64,000 nucleotides of DNA. Origin: Girardinichthys multiradiatus (taxonomy: Eukaryota; Chordata; Actinopteri; Cyprinodontiformes; Goodeidae). Below, one piece after another: positions 1-11,500 of this stretch. Location: NCBI RefSeq assembly GCF_021462225.1, contig NC_061797.1:21971093-22035092 (forward strand), read 5' to 3'. How positions within the stretch are numbered: the first letter of the stretch is position 1; every line of letters starts with the position of its first letter. Position numbers and translations under genes: made by a program. The notes beneath the pieces were generated by a model. That model saw nothing but the letters and a program-made list of their open reading frames with translations, did not search any database and was not told the DNA's origin.

Positions 1-70
1 TATCAATCGTTCAAACAAGATGATGTCTTTAGTATCCCTTCCTGTCTCTGATGAATAACTCTGTGTCCAG

Positions 71-3000
71 GTATCACATCTACAATGTGGATGAGAACAA
101 CCCAGGCTTTGATGAGCCAAGGGCCTGTTACTATGCTGCACAGATTATCCAGGGCATGGAGCACCTCCACCAGAAGAGGATCATCTACAGAGACCTGAAG
201 CCAGAGAATGTGCTGCTGGACAATGAGGGTCAGAAACATACACTGAACAAAAGGGAGAAATGTTGTATTTTTGTTTACTAGACAATTTAATTATAACCCT
301 CTAGTTTCATTAGATGGATGGTTGCTTTAAATGTTAGATGCTGCAACTAATCAGTCAATTTCAACTAGGTTTTTCTCAATGTTCAATGTTCATGCCAAAA
401 CACTCAATTCACTTAACACTTAATTAACTTACAAATACTGACAACATATGATACGAAATAGATTGGTCCTGAATGTGAGTTTAAGATATTGGGTAAATAA
501 AATGAAGGTATTTAGGGTAAAATTAATTGCAAAAGTGTAAACAACAGACACCAAGTTTGCACCTTCAGAATAAACTAATAAATAAAGAAAATATTAGCTT
601 TTACATTGAAAGTAAAGTTTGGGAAAGTAACTGTAATTTCCCAGGTCTAAGCCAGTGACTCACAAACCAGTACTAAGCTTGGTTAATTAAAATGTTTGCC
701 TTGCAAACAAGGCAAAATTGGGAAAGAAGTCAAAATGTAAAATGTTTTCTTGCAAATAAATCCCTTAAATCAGACCCACCCAAGACTGTTAAGACTTAAC
801 CCTGCAGAAGTATTCAACCATAAAACATCCACAAGCTTCAATGTGGTTTATGTGATAGAACAACACAAAATATAGCAGGGATTTAGTTCTTTTTATATAA
901 ATAAATATCTGAAATGTGTTGTATTTGTATTTACCCCCTCTTTACATGGATATCTATAAATAAAATTAAGTGCAACATCAAAGGTTTAAGTGGTGTGAAA
1001 ACCTTTGCAAGAAATAGCATATTTACTCACAAGAACACGGTAAGAGCTCAACTGAGAAATGTCAAACTTCTTGTATATATAAGGTTTTAAAAACACCATT
1101 AAACAGAATCCATCACTGCTCTGTCATATATTTTAACAGTGACAAGACACACATAGTTGACTTATTGTTATAATAAATTATGTTTGCAAGTTAGAGAATG
1201 AACAGCTCTTGACGTTTTTTTTTCTAACAGGTAACGTACGAATCTCTGATCTTGGTCTGGCTGTGGAGTTGGTTGATGATCAGTTCAAAATCAAGGGCTA
1301 TGCTGGGACTCCGGGTACAGGAAAATATATTTTACTCATTAAATTTAAGAAATTGTCTTTGAACAAAAGATTCAACAACTGAATGTGTAAGAGCAATGCA
1401 GTCAGAATATTTTTTTCAGGCACGGTTAACATTTAATAATCCGAAGTTTTGTATTTATATGTTACATTTACTTTAGAAATTACTCTTGAAAGCCTGAAAA
1501 GGGAGCCTCACTTGCCACTGATGCTACAGAAAAATAATTTAATGAAGCACATCTCATAGATAGTTAGCATGAATTTTTTTACACATATCTTTTACACATT
1601 TTTTATGTATGTTAAATTCCTGGAAAAGCTGCTTTTTTGTATTTCTTCTTAAGTTTAACATCAACTTTTCTTTCTCTACCTAATAACATGACTTTAATTC
1701 TGTTAAAACCTTCCTCTGTGTCATTTTTTAATTCTGACTAAATGATGGCCTTAAAGAGAAATGACCTAAAATAAAGATTTTTGATTTAAGATTAAATTAC
1801 TCATATTTCTACATAATTGGGTATTTACTGACTAAACCAGTAAACACCGGTACTTCTAATATAAATGTTTGCCGTTTATGATTTTATTCATTATATAAAA
1901 TTTAAATTGAATTGAACAATGTGACTCTCTTCTTCTGTGCAGGTTTCATGGCTCCCGAGCTTCTTAAAGGAGAAGAGTATGACTACTCTGTGGATTATTT
2001 CACTCTGGGGGTCACACTCTATGAGTTCCTGACTGCTAAGGGCCCTTTCAGGACTCGTGGAGAAAAGGTAGATAGAAAAGAAGGGGTGTATGAATAAATA
2101 AGACCTTCTAGATTTTTATTTTTTTTTAAGATTTAGGAGTTTGAACAAAAGTTAAATGTAGGTTTGTTTCGTTTCATCAGGTGGAGAACAAGGTGTTGAA
2201 GAAACGGGTACTGAATGATCCTGTAACCTATCCAGAAAATTTCAGCGAGAGCGCCCGGACCCTCTGTGAGGGTCTGCTGTGCAAGGAGGTCGACAAGAGG
2301 CTCGGTTTCAAGGATGGCTCGTGTGACGAGCTGAGAGCTCACCCCTTCTTCCAGGAAATTAACTGGAGGAAACTGAATGCAGGTCAGTCTGTGACAGAAA
2401 CACGTGTGCAGTCACAGGCTGCAGGTGTCACCATTTTGACTTTTTTTTTACTATATCTAAAAAAAGTTTTTCAACCAGTCCCCTCCCCAACCATCCTAGA
2501 AAGAAACTCTATAAAAACATTGATGGAAAAAAATAAAAAGAAGGAAAGCAAAGATCAAATGATTCCCTGACAGATTTGGCTTAGTGTTCAGAGTAGATTC
2601 CTATGTGAACAAATGCTAAGATGGCTGAGGAACAGCCGTTCAAACAGTGTGGATAACGTTGTTTAGTTGCCAAGAGTTACTTAATATTCGTTGTACTACT
2701 TTATTGACAATTTTCAAAATGTACTAGCTTCTGATCATATATTTTCCCAGCGTTTTACCGCTTTGATCAACATTTTGGTTCCTCTACTAGGTCCAAATAG
2801 GGTTCTGAAGGCATTGGTTTTATTGAAGATTAGACTCAACTTAATCAGTTGAAATATTTTTAATTCACTAGCTAGGGGATGGCACAAGAAAATTTTCTTA
2901 ACACATTTAGCAAACTGCAACATCAGATGTCCTGGTGATAATGTAAATGTTCTGGAACTGTTAGCTCAGACTGATTAAGGCTATCGAAGACAACATTATT

Positions 3001-3325
3001 GTCCTTACTCTATAAACCTTTGTCTCCCTCAGGAATCCTGACTCCCCCTTTCGTGCCAGATTCCAAGACGGTGTACGCCAAGGACCTGGACAATGTCGGC
3101 GCCTTCTCCACGGTGAAAGGCGTGGCTCTGGAAGACGCAGACAAGGAATTTTTTGATGAGTTTGCCACAGGGAACATCCCCATCCCCTGGCAGGAGGAGA
3201 TGATAGAGACCGGGATCTACGGAGAGCTCAACATGTGGGGCCCCGGTGGCACCCTGCCCAATGACCTGCGGCGAGAATCCATCCTAGAGCAGCCGCCCAA
3301 GTCCTCTACCTGCACGGTGTCCTGA
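71..3325 (+). CDS. grk1: Rhodopsin kinase GRK1-type, 3' part (last five coding exons)
   Basis: G protein-coupled receptor kinase of the visual type, which phosphorylates light-activated opsin on photoreceptor membranes. Exons read from splice sites and phase: 71-228, 1231-1314, 1943-2067, 2181-2382, 3033-3325. The first exon carries the catalytic loop ([11 protein letters not shown]), the second the DLG metal-binding motif typical of GRKs, and the second-third junction the activation segment ([14 protein letters not shown]). The last exon holds the AGC-kinase tail (PPFVPD, then GAFSTVKGV) and ends in CTVS, a CaaX box whose final Ser predicts farnesylation. GRK7 kinases usually end in a geranylgeranyl-type box, so this and the neighbours tmem255b and gas6 favour GRK1. 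The N-terminal RGS-homology half and the start codon lie before the window. I cannot say which teleost copy (grk1a or grk1b) this is. Confidence 0.92.
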
Positions 3326-4680
3326 AAGTTCAAGATGACGACGAAGAAAACCCCTCCTCTTTATAAATGGTTTTGCATAAACATATGCGTATGTACTGAA
3401 CACTTTTCATCCAGGAAGTCAGTGAGGTAACATTTATGTCATTAATGGTTCTTTTTATTTAAGCAGTGCACATGTAAAGATGATTATAGGATTTTTGAAC
3501 TGTTATTACTCTTTCGGCATTTAATCTTTCATCATGCTGCTTTAAAAACCTTTTTTTGAACCAAAAATGTTTTTCTTCTTTAGTAAAAACTCTTTTCTTG
3601 CAATATATTCTTAATGGTTTCTAACACTGTCACAACTGTTTGAGTTATGTTGAATAAAAAGCAAGAACAACAGCGCATTTTATTTTCATGCCATTACATT
3701 TGTGTCTGCTGAGCTTGCAGCTGTTTCTCTTATGAACTTGTACATATTTCTCTTAGTTTTTATCATTCTGTCTTATTCTGCTTCTCCAATGTATCATAAT
3801 AGTTTCTTATACGTTTAAAGAATCATGTTTACTGCTGTATAGATGTTTCTAAATTCAAATAAATACATAATTTTGCATTTAAAGTAAACGTGTTTTTTAT
3901 GTTTAATTCATATCCATACAAACTCCTGCCTTTTATCCCTGTTCTGGTTTCAAAAAAACATTTTATTTAAATCAGAATTTATCCTGCTAATTATCTAAAA
4001 GTTAAGTGTTTCATTTTCTAGTTTATGCATTTATAAGTTAACCATGCATTTTTTATTTTTGCTGAAACAGAAACAGCGGCTAGGTGTGGATTATTACTTG
4101 ATTGTTAAATACAGTGCCTTCCACTATTATTGACATGCATTTTAAAGATTTGAATACAAACCCTAAAATAAATGGTTGTTATGGAGACGTAGTAATCCCA
4201 AAATAATATTTTCTTTACAGTTTTAAAGTGTTTTATTATTTCTCTGACAGTAGACATGGACAAGCCTAAGTGAATTATTTTGTCCTAGCCACTCCCTACT
4301 TTTAAACATCAACACACATCTACCTCACTTTAATTGAATGTCCGCTTCTTTTTCCCATTTTGGAGAAGCTTTAAGGGAAATTGGTCTCTGAGTCACATCA
4401 TTTTTGTACCCCAGGAAAATGAGTAGTCAAGGGTTGCAAATTAGAAGTTCCTAGACAATCTAATGGCCTTAGTTGTGTTTATTTTACGGTAATTATTGGG
4501 GGTAATCATGATTATTTCACTAAATAAATTCGGGTTGAATTCTTCAGTGTGAGACAACAGTCTGTGTTGGAAAAATGTATATAAGTTATCATTGTTTGGT
4601 TTAAATCATGTTTATGTCTGATGTTCTACTATAGTTAAGATGATTTCTAATTCCTATGATTGCTTTTTTAGTGTGAAAAA
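3326..4680 (+). other. grk1 3' UTR and AT-rich intergenic DNA
   Basis: AT-rich sequence after the grk1 stop. AATAAA poly(A) signals occur near 3652 and 3858, so the grk1 transcript probably ends at about 3680 or 3890. I see no coding signal between there and the retroviral remnant at about 4686. Confidence 0.5.
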
Positions 4681-5455
4681 ATGTTTGTGGAAGGTTAAAG
4701 AATGCGGTCTGGAGTGAATCACTCTCTGGACATGACAAGCTTATACCATATATGGGAATGACTACACTTTTAGGTTGAAATCTCTGTAAGAATTGGCTGA
4801 ACCAATTCCCGCTTTTTGCTTGTGGAAGGTTAAGGAATGCGGTCTGGAGTGGATCACTCTCTGGACAAGGATTTTCCCTTTGTGAGAAGGAAGTCACTGT
4901 TCTGGCAGAGGACTGTCTCACCCTTGCAAGTCAAACTTACTTAGTTCACCTTGTGTCTTATTTTACACTTCTCTGTGTTTATCAGCTTTCTAACTAACAT
5001 TTTCTTGGTCCTTCGAGCTGGATCGCTAGAAATCTGCCGCCCGGGGCCCTGCGGTGCGTGTGCGGTTTCAGTCTGCGCAGCCTCCAGATCGTCTGGAGAA
5101 CAAAAATCCTGCACAGTGAATTCTGTGCTGGTAAACCGCCGAATCGACTGAGGGGCACCAGGAGGTGGATCAACGCGTTCCGACAGTGTGAATGAACGCA
5201 CAGGTAAGGCAGAACCAACCAAGTATATAAAGAGAAATACGCGAGCCGGTATGCTCGTTGTTTAACATAATTGCAGTTTTTCAAGGGCAATAAAAAGAAG
5301 GAAGTGTTGCGCAAATAGGGGTCTTGACTTTAAATGGTTCTCGTAATTTCCCTTAAGGAGATTCAAAAGCAGCCGACTCCATAGAAAAATCCGTACTCTA
5401 GAAAGAAGTGTTGCGTTAAAATACGGAAAACCTAGTCTAGGTGATTTAGGCCTAT

Positions 5456-5515
5456 AAGTAAGGTAAGGTAAGGTAAGGTAAGGTATAAATATGTATATAT
5501 ATATATATATATATA
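5456..5515. repeat. (AAGGT)n and (AT)n microsatellites
   Basis: About five copies of a pentanucleotide (AGGTA phase) at 5458-5483 are followed closely by an AT dinucleotide run at about 5490-5514. Confidence 0.9.
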
Positions 5516-6059
5516 AGAGTGGAGTCTGAATAATAATAATAAACTAGAGTAAATAGGATAAAAGTATATATAACAAAGCACAAATAATCAAATAAATAAT
5601 GCTAATATAAATTAATAGAAGTAGAACTCAGTTCTTAACAACAGTTTTTAATAGAAAAAAAAAAAAAAAACTCTTAAAATGGGAACGTGCGTTTGGTAGC
5701 AGCCTCCGTTAGAACAAGATGCAAAATTTATGCACTCAAACGATCCAGATACAGTAAAAAGCCTCGCTAAATGGCAGAAAGATTATAATTTTAGAGGAGA
5801 TCTTTCGGTGCCTGCTTGTACCCATTTGGTACAGAGACTATAACAGAAAATCAAACTTAAAAAAATTTGTTTTTAAATGGCTTGTTGGGGGCTAAATTAG
5901 TTGAGTGTAAATATGAAGGGATTACTAGATACCCTAAATGAAAGCCGATATTACATAAATCACTGGGCTGCAAATGTGAGCTATGGGCAGAGCAATGTCT
6001 CAACAGGGGGATGATTGGCCTAGTGAACAAATAATTCACTACATATGGATTTAATACTT

Positions 6060-6720
6060 ACTAAAAACGTACTAAAAAAACATTTTGTGCATCTTGTTTG
6101 ATATGTCTGAAACATAACCCCCAGGGAAATCTTTCCTTGCAAAGGAACAGATGCTATAACAGTGGCAAAGGGGGCTTTGTAAATATATAATACCCACATT
6201 TGGAATTCCAAGAAGGATTTATTGTGATAATGGAACACATTTTGTCAACAAAGTCATACAAGAACTTAGTAAATGTATTACGATTGACCTGAAAACACAT
6301 TGTAGCTATTATCCCCAGAGTGCAGGGTTCATAGAGAGAACAAGACAGTTAAAAGTAAGCTTAGAAAGACAATGGAAGAAACAAAAAGAAATTGGGTTGA
6401 ATGTTTATATATTAACTTAATATGAGGATAACCCCATCAGCTCAAGGTGGACTTACACCTTTTGAAATAATACATGGCGGACCTTATTAAATCCCTGATC
6501 TACAAAAAGACCTGAAAGATCCACAAAAGATGTGACGTTAGCAGACTACAGGAGGAAGATATTACAGTCTAGAGACATGCAAAATGTTAATAATCTGCCA
6601 AATGATGTTTCTGAAGCCCTACAGGTTCCTGGTGACCATTAAGAAGGAAACGTATCTGATCCAAAGTGGAAGGGTCCATTCCAAGTGTTATTGACAACTC
6701 CTACTGCTGGGAAAATCCAA
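6060..6720 (+). pseudogene. Retroviral integrase relic
   Basis: Read across several frames, this stretch shows the integrase catalytic-core signature CDNGTHFVN, then a block like YYPQSAG followed by IER (the position of the catalytic Glu). Further on is the C-terminal beta-barrel-like segment [11 protein letters not shown]. Motif order and spacing fit an integrase of the gamma/epsilon retroviral type. Stops and frameshifts are frequent (for example after the WTYTF-like segment near 6459), so no functional protein is possible. A short Cys-containing stretch near 6090-6130 may be the remains of the N-terminal zinc-binding domain. Confidence 0.65.
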
Positions 6721-7319
6721 GAGAGGGCTACTTGGATACACAAAGCACACTGGTGAGCCTGTCAGTCTTTCCACCCACAGGCAAGGGAGTGATAGTCTGA
6801 CTACAAAGGGGTTGTCACCATCTAGAGAAGGCTTCGTGTCAACGTCAGTGAAGGAACCAACAATCCTTCCTAGCCCTTAGGGGTGAGAGAGAGACTAACA
6901 GGTAAATCTAAGGGAAATATGTTGTTGAAATATTTAGTTTTGTTTATCATGTGTGTCCTGATTGTGTTAATAATATGCTAGAAATTTCCACAATCTCATG
7001 ATCTCCAGAAAGAGGTGGATAAATGAAGATATCCATGGAATGTTTATACAAGATATAAATTACTTGTATGAGACTAACAGCTGGTACCAATATGCAAAAA
7101 TTGTAACCAAGTCCAGGAATATTTCTGGTTGTTATGTATGTACTGAACTTCCTATCTTTTCCAACCAGCCCAGGTTGACAGCTAGACCAGTACCAGTGCC
7201 AAAGGAATGAGTGTTTCATCAGAAATAGTGTTTTTGGTCAGTACCAGTTTCCATGTGGTAATGGGTAATGTAACATTTTACAACTGTGATGTTACAAAGT
7301 TTAAACAGTTTAATGTTAC

Positions 7320-7771
7320 AACCCCTGTGCCTCTACTATTATTCTTCCCACCAAGCTGGACCAGGGGGAAAGGTCCATGATCTAAAGGGGATTTATGCAA
7401 GAGATGGATTTCACTGGATGTGTGGAACTGCCATTTATTTGCAGTTGTCTCCAAGTTGGAGTGATGTATGTGCACCTGTTTATGTCACTGATCACACTTA
7501 TGTCATTTCAGTTCAACCTTCCCTGAATAGGAGTAAGAGGTGTGGGGATCAGATGTTCATGAGGAATTCAAGCATAGATCAACAGGAAATAAGATTTTGC
7601 TAAGTTTATTTCCATGGTTGTGAGTAGGAAAGAATGTGCTTAGATTAGAAACTATATATTATCAGCTGGGACTGTTTGTTAATGCAACCACAAAAGCTCT
7701 TACAGGACTGTCCACAGAAGTCACAGCTCTTCGAACCGTGGTGTTGCAGAACAAGATGGTGTTGGACCTGC
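7320..7771 (+). pseudogene. Retroviral envelope (surface end and transmembrane subunit) relic
   Basis: The clearest piece is at about 7662-7770. An open stretch rich in Ala/Thr/Leu heptads ends in LQNKMVLDLL, the helical region just before the conserved Cys cluster of gammaretroviral-type transmembrane subunits. The frame leaves env exactly there and continues into LTR-like DNA, so the rest of the subunit, including the disulphide loop and membrane anchor, is deleted. The upstream part (7320-7600) has weak surface-subunit character with several stops. It is non-functional. Confidence 0.55.
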
Positions 7772-7840
7772 TTTACACTTGTCTGTGTTTATCAGCTTTC
7801 TAACTCTAATAGTCTGCCACTGCAATAAAAGATGAATTTC

Positions 7841-8567
7841 ATTTACATCTTTATCAGTTCTGCAAATAAAGGTGGAGGCCACGTTCATTCAAACTCTCTT
7901 TCCAATGCATTGTTCTATATGATACACACAACTTTCGAATGGGATGTTTGTCAGTCTACATATACATTGGCAAACAGGATGCAGCAAAAACTAAAGATTG
8001 TGCAGAGAAATCCATCTATACAGCCTCAGCAGCTTGACACAAAACTGCATGTAACAGGTACCAGATTGAAACAAAGCTTTCCAGTAGAGGGTGCTGTACT
8101 CATATTTAAATTACGTGCTTTCACACCACACACATTTGATAATCTCATAAAGCCTCATTATATGCATTATATGACTCAATAGTATATATTTTTCCAAAGC
8201 TTTGTAAGTACTTTCAACAGCAATCAATTTGAGGCTATATGAAACTTATGTAAGATAAATGTTTGAATAATTCACCACTAAGATGAACACAGGTAGCTGA
8301 TTGGTTCATCTTCCAGTCAGTCTGTGACTCCCTTTCTCTCAGGATACAAGTAAAGTTGAACCCTGCAGTCCTGACACAGAGTCAGCAGTGAGAAGCCTCC
8401 TATGATCATCATCCAGATCTGTGGATTGTATGCACAGGAACCCTTCTTGTTACTCCGTGGAAGATGAGGACACTATTTTGAAGCAACATAGTGTCAGTTC
8501 AGCGCACAAGAGGAGCCACCTGGTCTGTGGTTTTATTTTACATCTAATTCATCCCGTCTGAAGCAAC
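7841..8567 (+). other. Intergenic DNA and probable tmem255b 5' leader
   Basis: No gene recognised. The last part (about 8340-8567) is less AT-rich and runs without interruption into the tmem255b start codon, so it is probably the promoter and 5' UTR. An upstream non-coding exon cannot be excluded. Confidence 0.4.
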
Positions 8568-11500
8568 ATGCAGCAGCCTGAAACACAGCAGATGAGCCAG
8601 CAAACAGCCACAGAAACTCTGGATTCTGCAGGTAAAGTCGTCTTAACTTGGAAAAATAAGCATTCTCCACAATGCTGAGAATGTTCCTTCATCTTCACCT
8701 TATCAAGCATGTGCTGGTGTGCTTTCGGTCAGTGTTGCTGTTTGCATGAAAAAAAACCTTTAATTTACCTTTTAGTTTTAGTTTAGATGCAACTTTTAGT
8801 TAACAAACTACAATATGATTTATTCACAAAGAAATAAAAAATGACCAGAAAAAACAAGAGCAACTCTTCCTTATACCGGTACTTTCTCTACAGAGGGAAA
8901 CGTTCTGTTCTAATCTACTCCATTCATTCAACAATCACTTTTATTAGTTGGCTGATTTTAATGAAAGAAAATGGAAATGGAAAAAAGCCGAGACTATATG
9001 GTGTTGCACAATAAATCTAGTGCAGCAAATTATTGAATCAGACAGTTAAAGAATCATATGTCAGAGAATACTAAAACAACAGGTGCTTTACTTGCTATTT
9101 ACACTTTATTAATAGTTTAAATGCATTTTTATAAATGTATTTCCCATTATTTATGTAAAAGTTTTATTTTTACTTTGTACGAAATTCATGTCAGAATCTG
9201 GATGTCCAGGTTCTGGATGAATATCACTTTTTATTTTCCTGTTTCATCCTCTCTATCAGGTCTCTACATACGCAGAGGGAAGACAGCTTTGTGGCTGACT
9301 GTGTCTCTGCTGGCTTTGGCGTTGGTGGTCCTGACCATCGGTCTCATCTCGGCCACCCGCACCGACAACGTGCCTGTGTCTGGATATTACCCCGGCATCA
9401 CTGTGAGTGATGGTTACTTTCACAATCCTTCGTTGTTGTTTTTGGAGAAATGTGTCTGGTGGGTTTTTACCTATAAACACAAACGTTTCTGTGCTTTTAG
9501 CTCAGTTTTGGAGCATTTCTGGGAATTGTTGCCATCCACCTGGTGGAAAACCGCAGACCCATGGTAAGTTTGTGTATCTGGACGTCATTTTAAATAAACA
9601 CTGTGAGAGATTTTATTTATTTAATCGGTTTAAGGCTCAAGACCTTTATCTTGACAAAATTGTATTTAAACCTTAAAAATATCAAAAGCATGCAGATATG
9701 GTTGCATACGATCAGCACATAGATACGTTAAGTTAGAAATTTATCAATAGTAGCAATAGGAATTTTGTTTTAGTTTTTATGTTCAGGTATGCTTTTGCAA
9801 TGTTTGCTTAGTCCAATGTTTTACAAAATCTGTCTTTTTCATTGTTTCATTTTGATATTTTATTTTTTCGTGCTGGAAACAAGGTTTTAGGAACCTCAAT
9901 TGTCTCACCTGTTTTTCCACATTCCTTGACAGTGCTGTTAAATAGTCTTCACCCTTACAGATTTGTTCTGTTGTTGTTTTTTTCTCACACTTAAATGTTT
10001 CAGAACACCTTTAAAGATCCCCTGTAAGTACATACAAAATATTCTTGAAAACTGCCATTTTTAAATGAGGATTTTACCTATTTAGGGAAAAATAGACCTT
10101 AAAAAAGTCTAGCACAATGTGAAAAGGTATTGGCCTCTAAACCTAATAACTGCTTATGCTACCCTAGGTCTGGCATAAGCAGTCATCAGGTGTTTAAAAT
10201 AACTGGCAATGAGTCTTTTACATCAGGATTTTCCGCCCACTCTTCTTTACAGAATTGTTTTACTTCAGCCACATTAGGGGGTTTTGGAGCATGAATGGTA
10301 TGTTTAAGGTAATGGCATATCATATTAATTATATTTAGTTCTGAACTTTGACTAGGCCACTTCAAAACCCTCCTTTATTTGAATCACTCAGATACGCTGG
10401 TGTGTTTTGGATCATTTTGCTGCTATGTAACTGAAGGTTATAAACTATTGATTGAACGGACTTTGCCAAAAGCCTTTAGGATTATCATAGCACCTTTTGA
10501 CAAAATTCAAACTGATCTTTGTGTTCTTTTATGATCAGTAGAGGGTTTTTACCTTAGAACTCCCCCACAGATAGCATTATAGCCCAGTCTCTTTCTTATT
10601 GTTGTATTTATGAACTTAACCGAGGCAAGTGAGGCCTGCAGAGCTTAAAATGTGGTTCTGGGTTATTTTGTGACCTCCTGAGTCATCAGTGCATCAGGCA
10701 TCAAGATCTGACAAACTTTTTCACATAGTGCCAGGTTGGTTTGGTTAGTATTTTTCCTCTCTGTAAAGAAAATCATTATTTGAAAACTGCATCTTGTATT
10801 TAGTCAGGTTATCTTTGTCCGATATTAAAATTAGTTTAATAACTCAAGACATTTCAGTGTGACAAAATAGCAAAGACAGAAGAAATCTGTCAGGAGACAA
10901 ATACTTTTTCACAACGCTGTTGATATTTTTCATCTCTGACAAGCATCCAAGGTTTTATGGTCCACTGCAACTCAGATTCAGTTTTTCTGTTAAGAGATTA
11001 TAATCTACCGCACAAATAAAATAGGATACAGCAATATCTCTTGATTTTAAGGATGTGACCAAACAAAATCATGCGTTGTGATACAGAAAACTTTACTTTA
11101 CTTTACTTATGTGCCATGCGATTTCATACTGCACACCAGCCCTTTCTTTGTTTTATGTCAAGGTGAGTTATCGTGGCTTTCTGAGCTTCAGAAGAGTTAT
11201 CGTCTAAAAACAAGGCCCTGTTCCTGGAAAACAAGACATTTAAAACATAAATTGCAGGATTAAATTGCAGACTTTGCAAATTTGCTAAACTGTTTTGCAG
11301 GAAATTGCTCCGTTGTGAGCAAGAGGCAAATCAAATTACTCGATGGCAGCGTAATGAGTTCATGGTCCTTGTGCTCGGGTCAGCATGCGTGACTGGATTT
11401 GTGGTCGGGCAAATTTGTCTCTGGACTTCAATGACAAGAGGGAGAATTGCATTAGTATCGGCCAGCTGCTAGGAGAGATCCTTTATTTTAGACAGGAACA

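Larger units (their letters stand above)
4686..7840 (+). mobile_element. Decayed, internally deleted endogenous retrovirus
   Basis: Three independent signals define it. (1) LTR/U3-like DNA has an imperfect direct repeat about 48 bp long, with copies starting at 4686 and 4821. (2) Integrase-like sequence lies at about 6060-6720 and envelope transmembrane-subunit-like sequence at about 7320-7770. (3) A block near 4962-5000 (ACACTTCTCTGTGTTTATCA) recurs at about 7772-7810, just after the env relic and just before an AATAAA near 7825, which suggests the remains of a 3' LTR. A TATA-like TATATAAAG at 5224 and an AATAAA at 5289 also occur, so the exact 5' LTR boundary is unclear. No reverse transcriptase was recognised and every frame is broken by stops. 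The env type resembles gamma- or epsilon-type fish retroviruses. Boundaries are approximate. Confidence 0.6.

Noticed and set aside
5000..5300. Retroviral primer-binding site near a GGGGCACCAGGAGGTGGATC stretch at about 5152
   Set aside because: It could suit a tRNA 3' end, but I could not match one convincingly, and the LTR edge is unclear.
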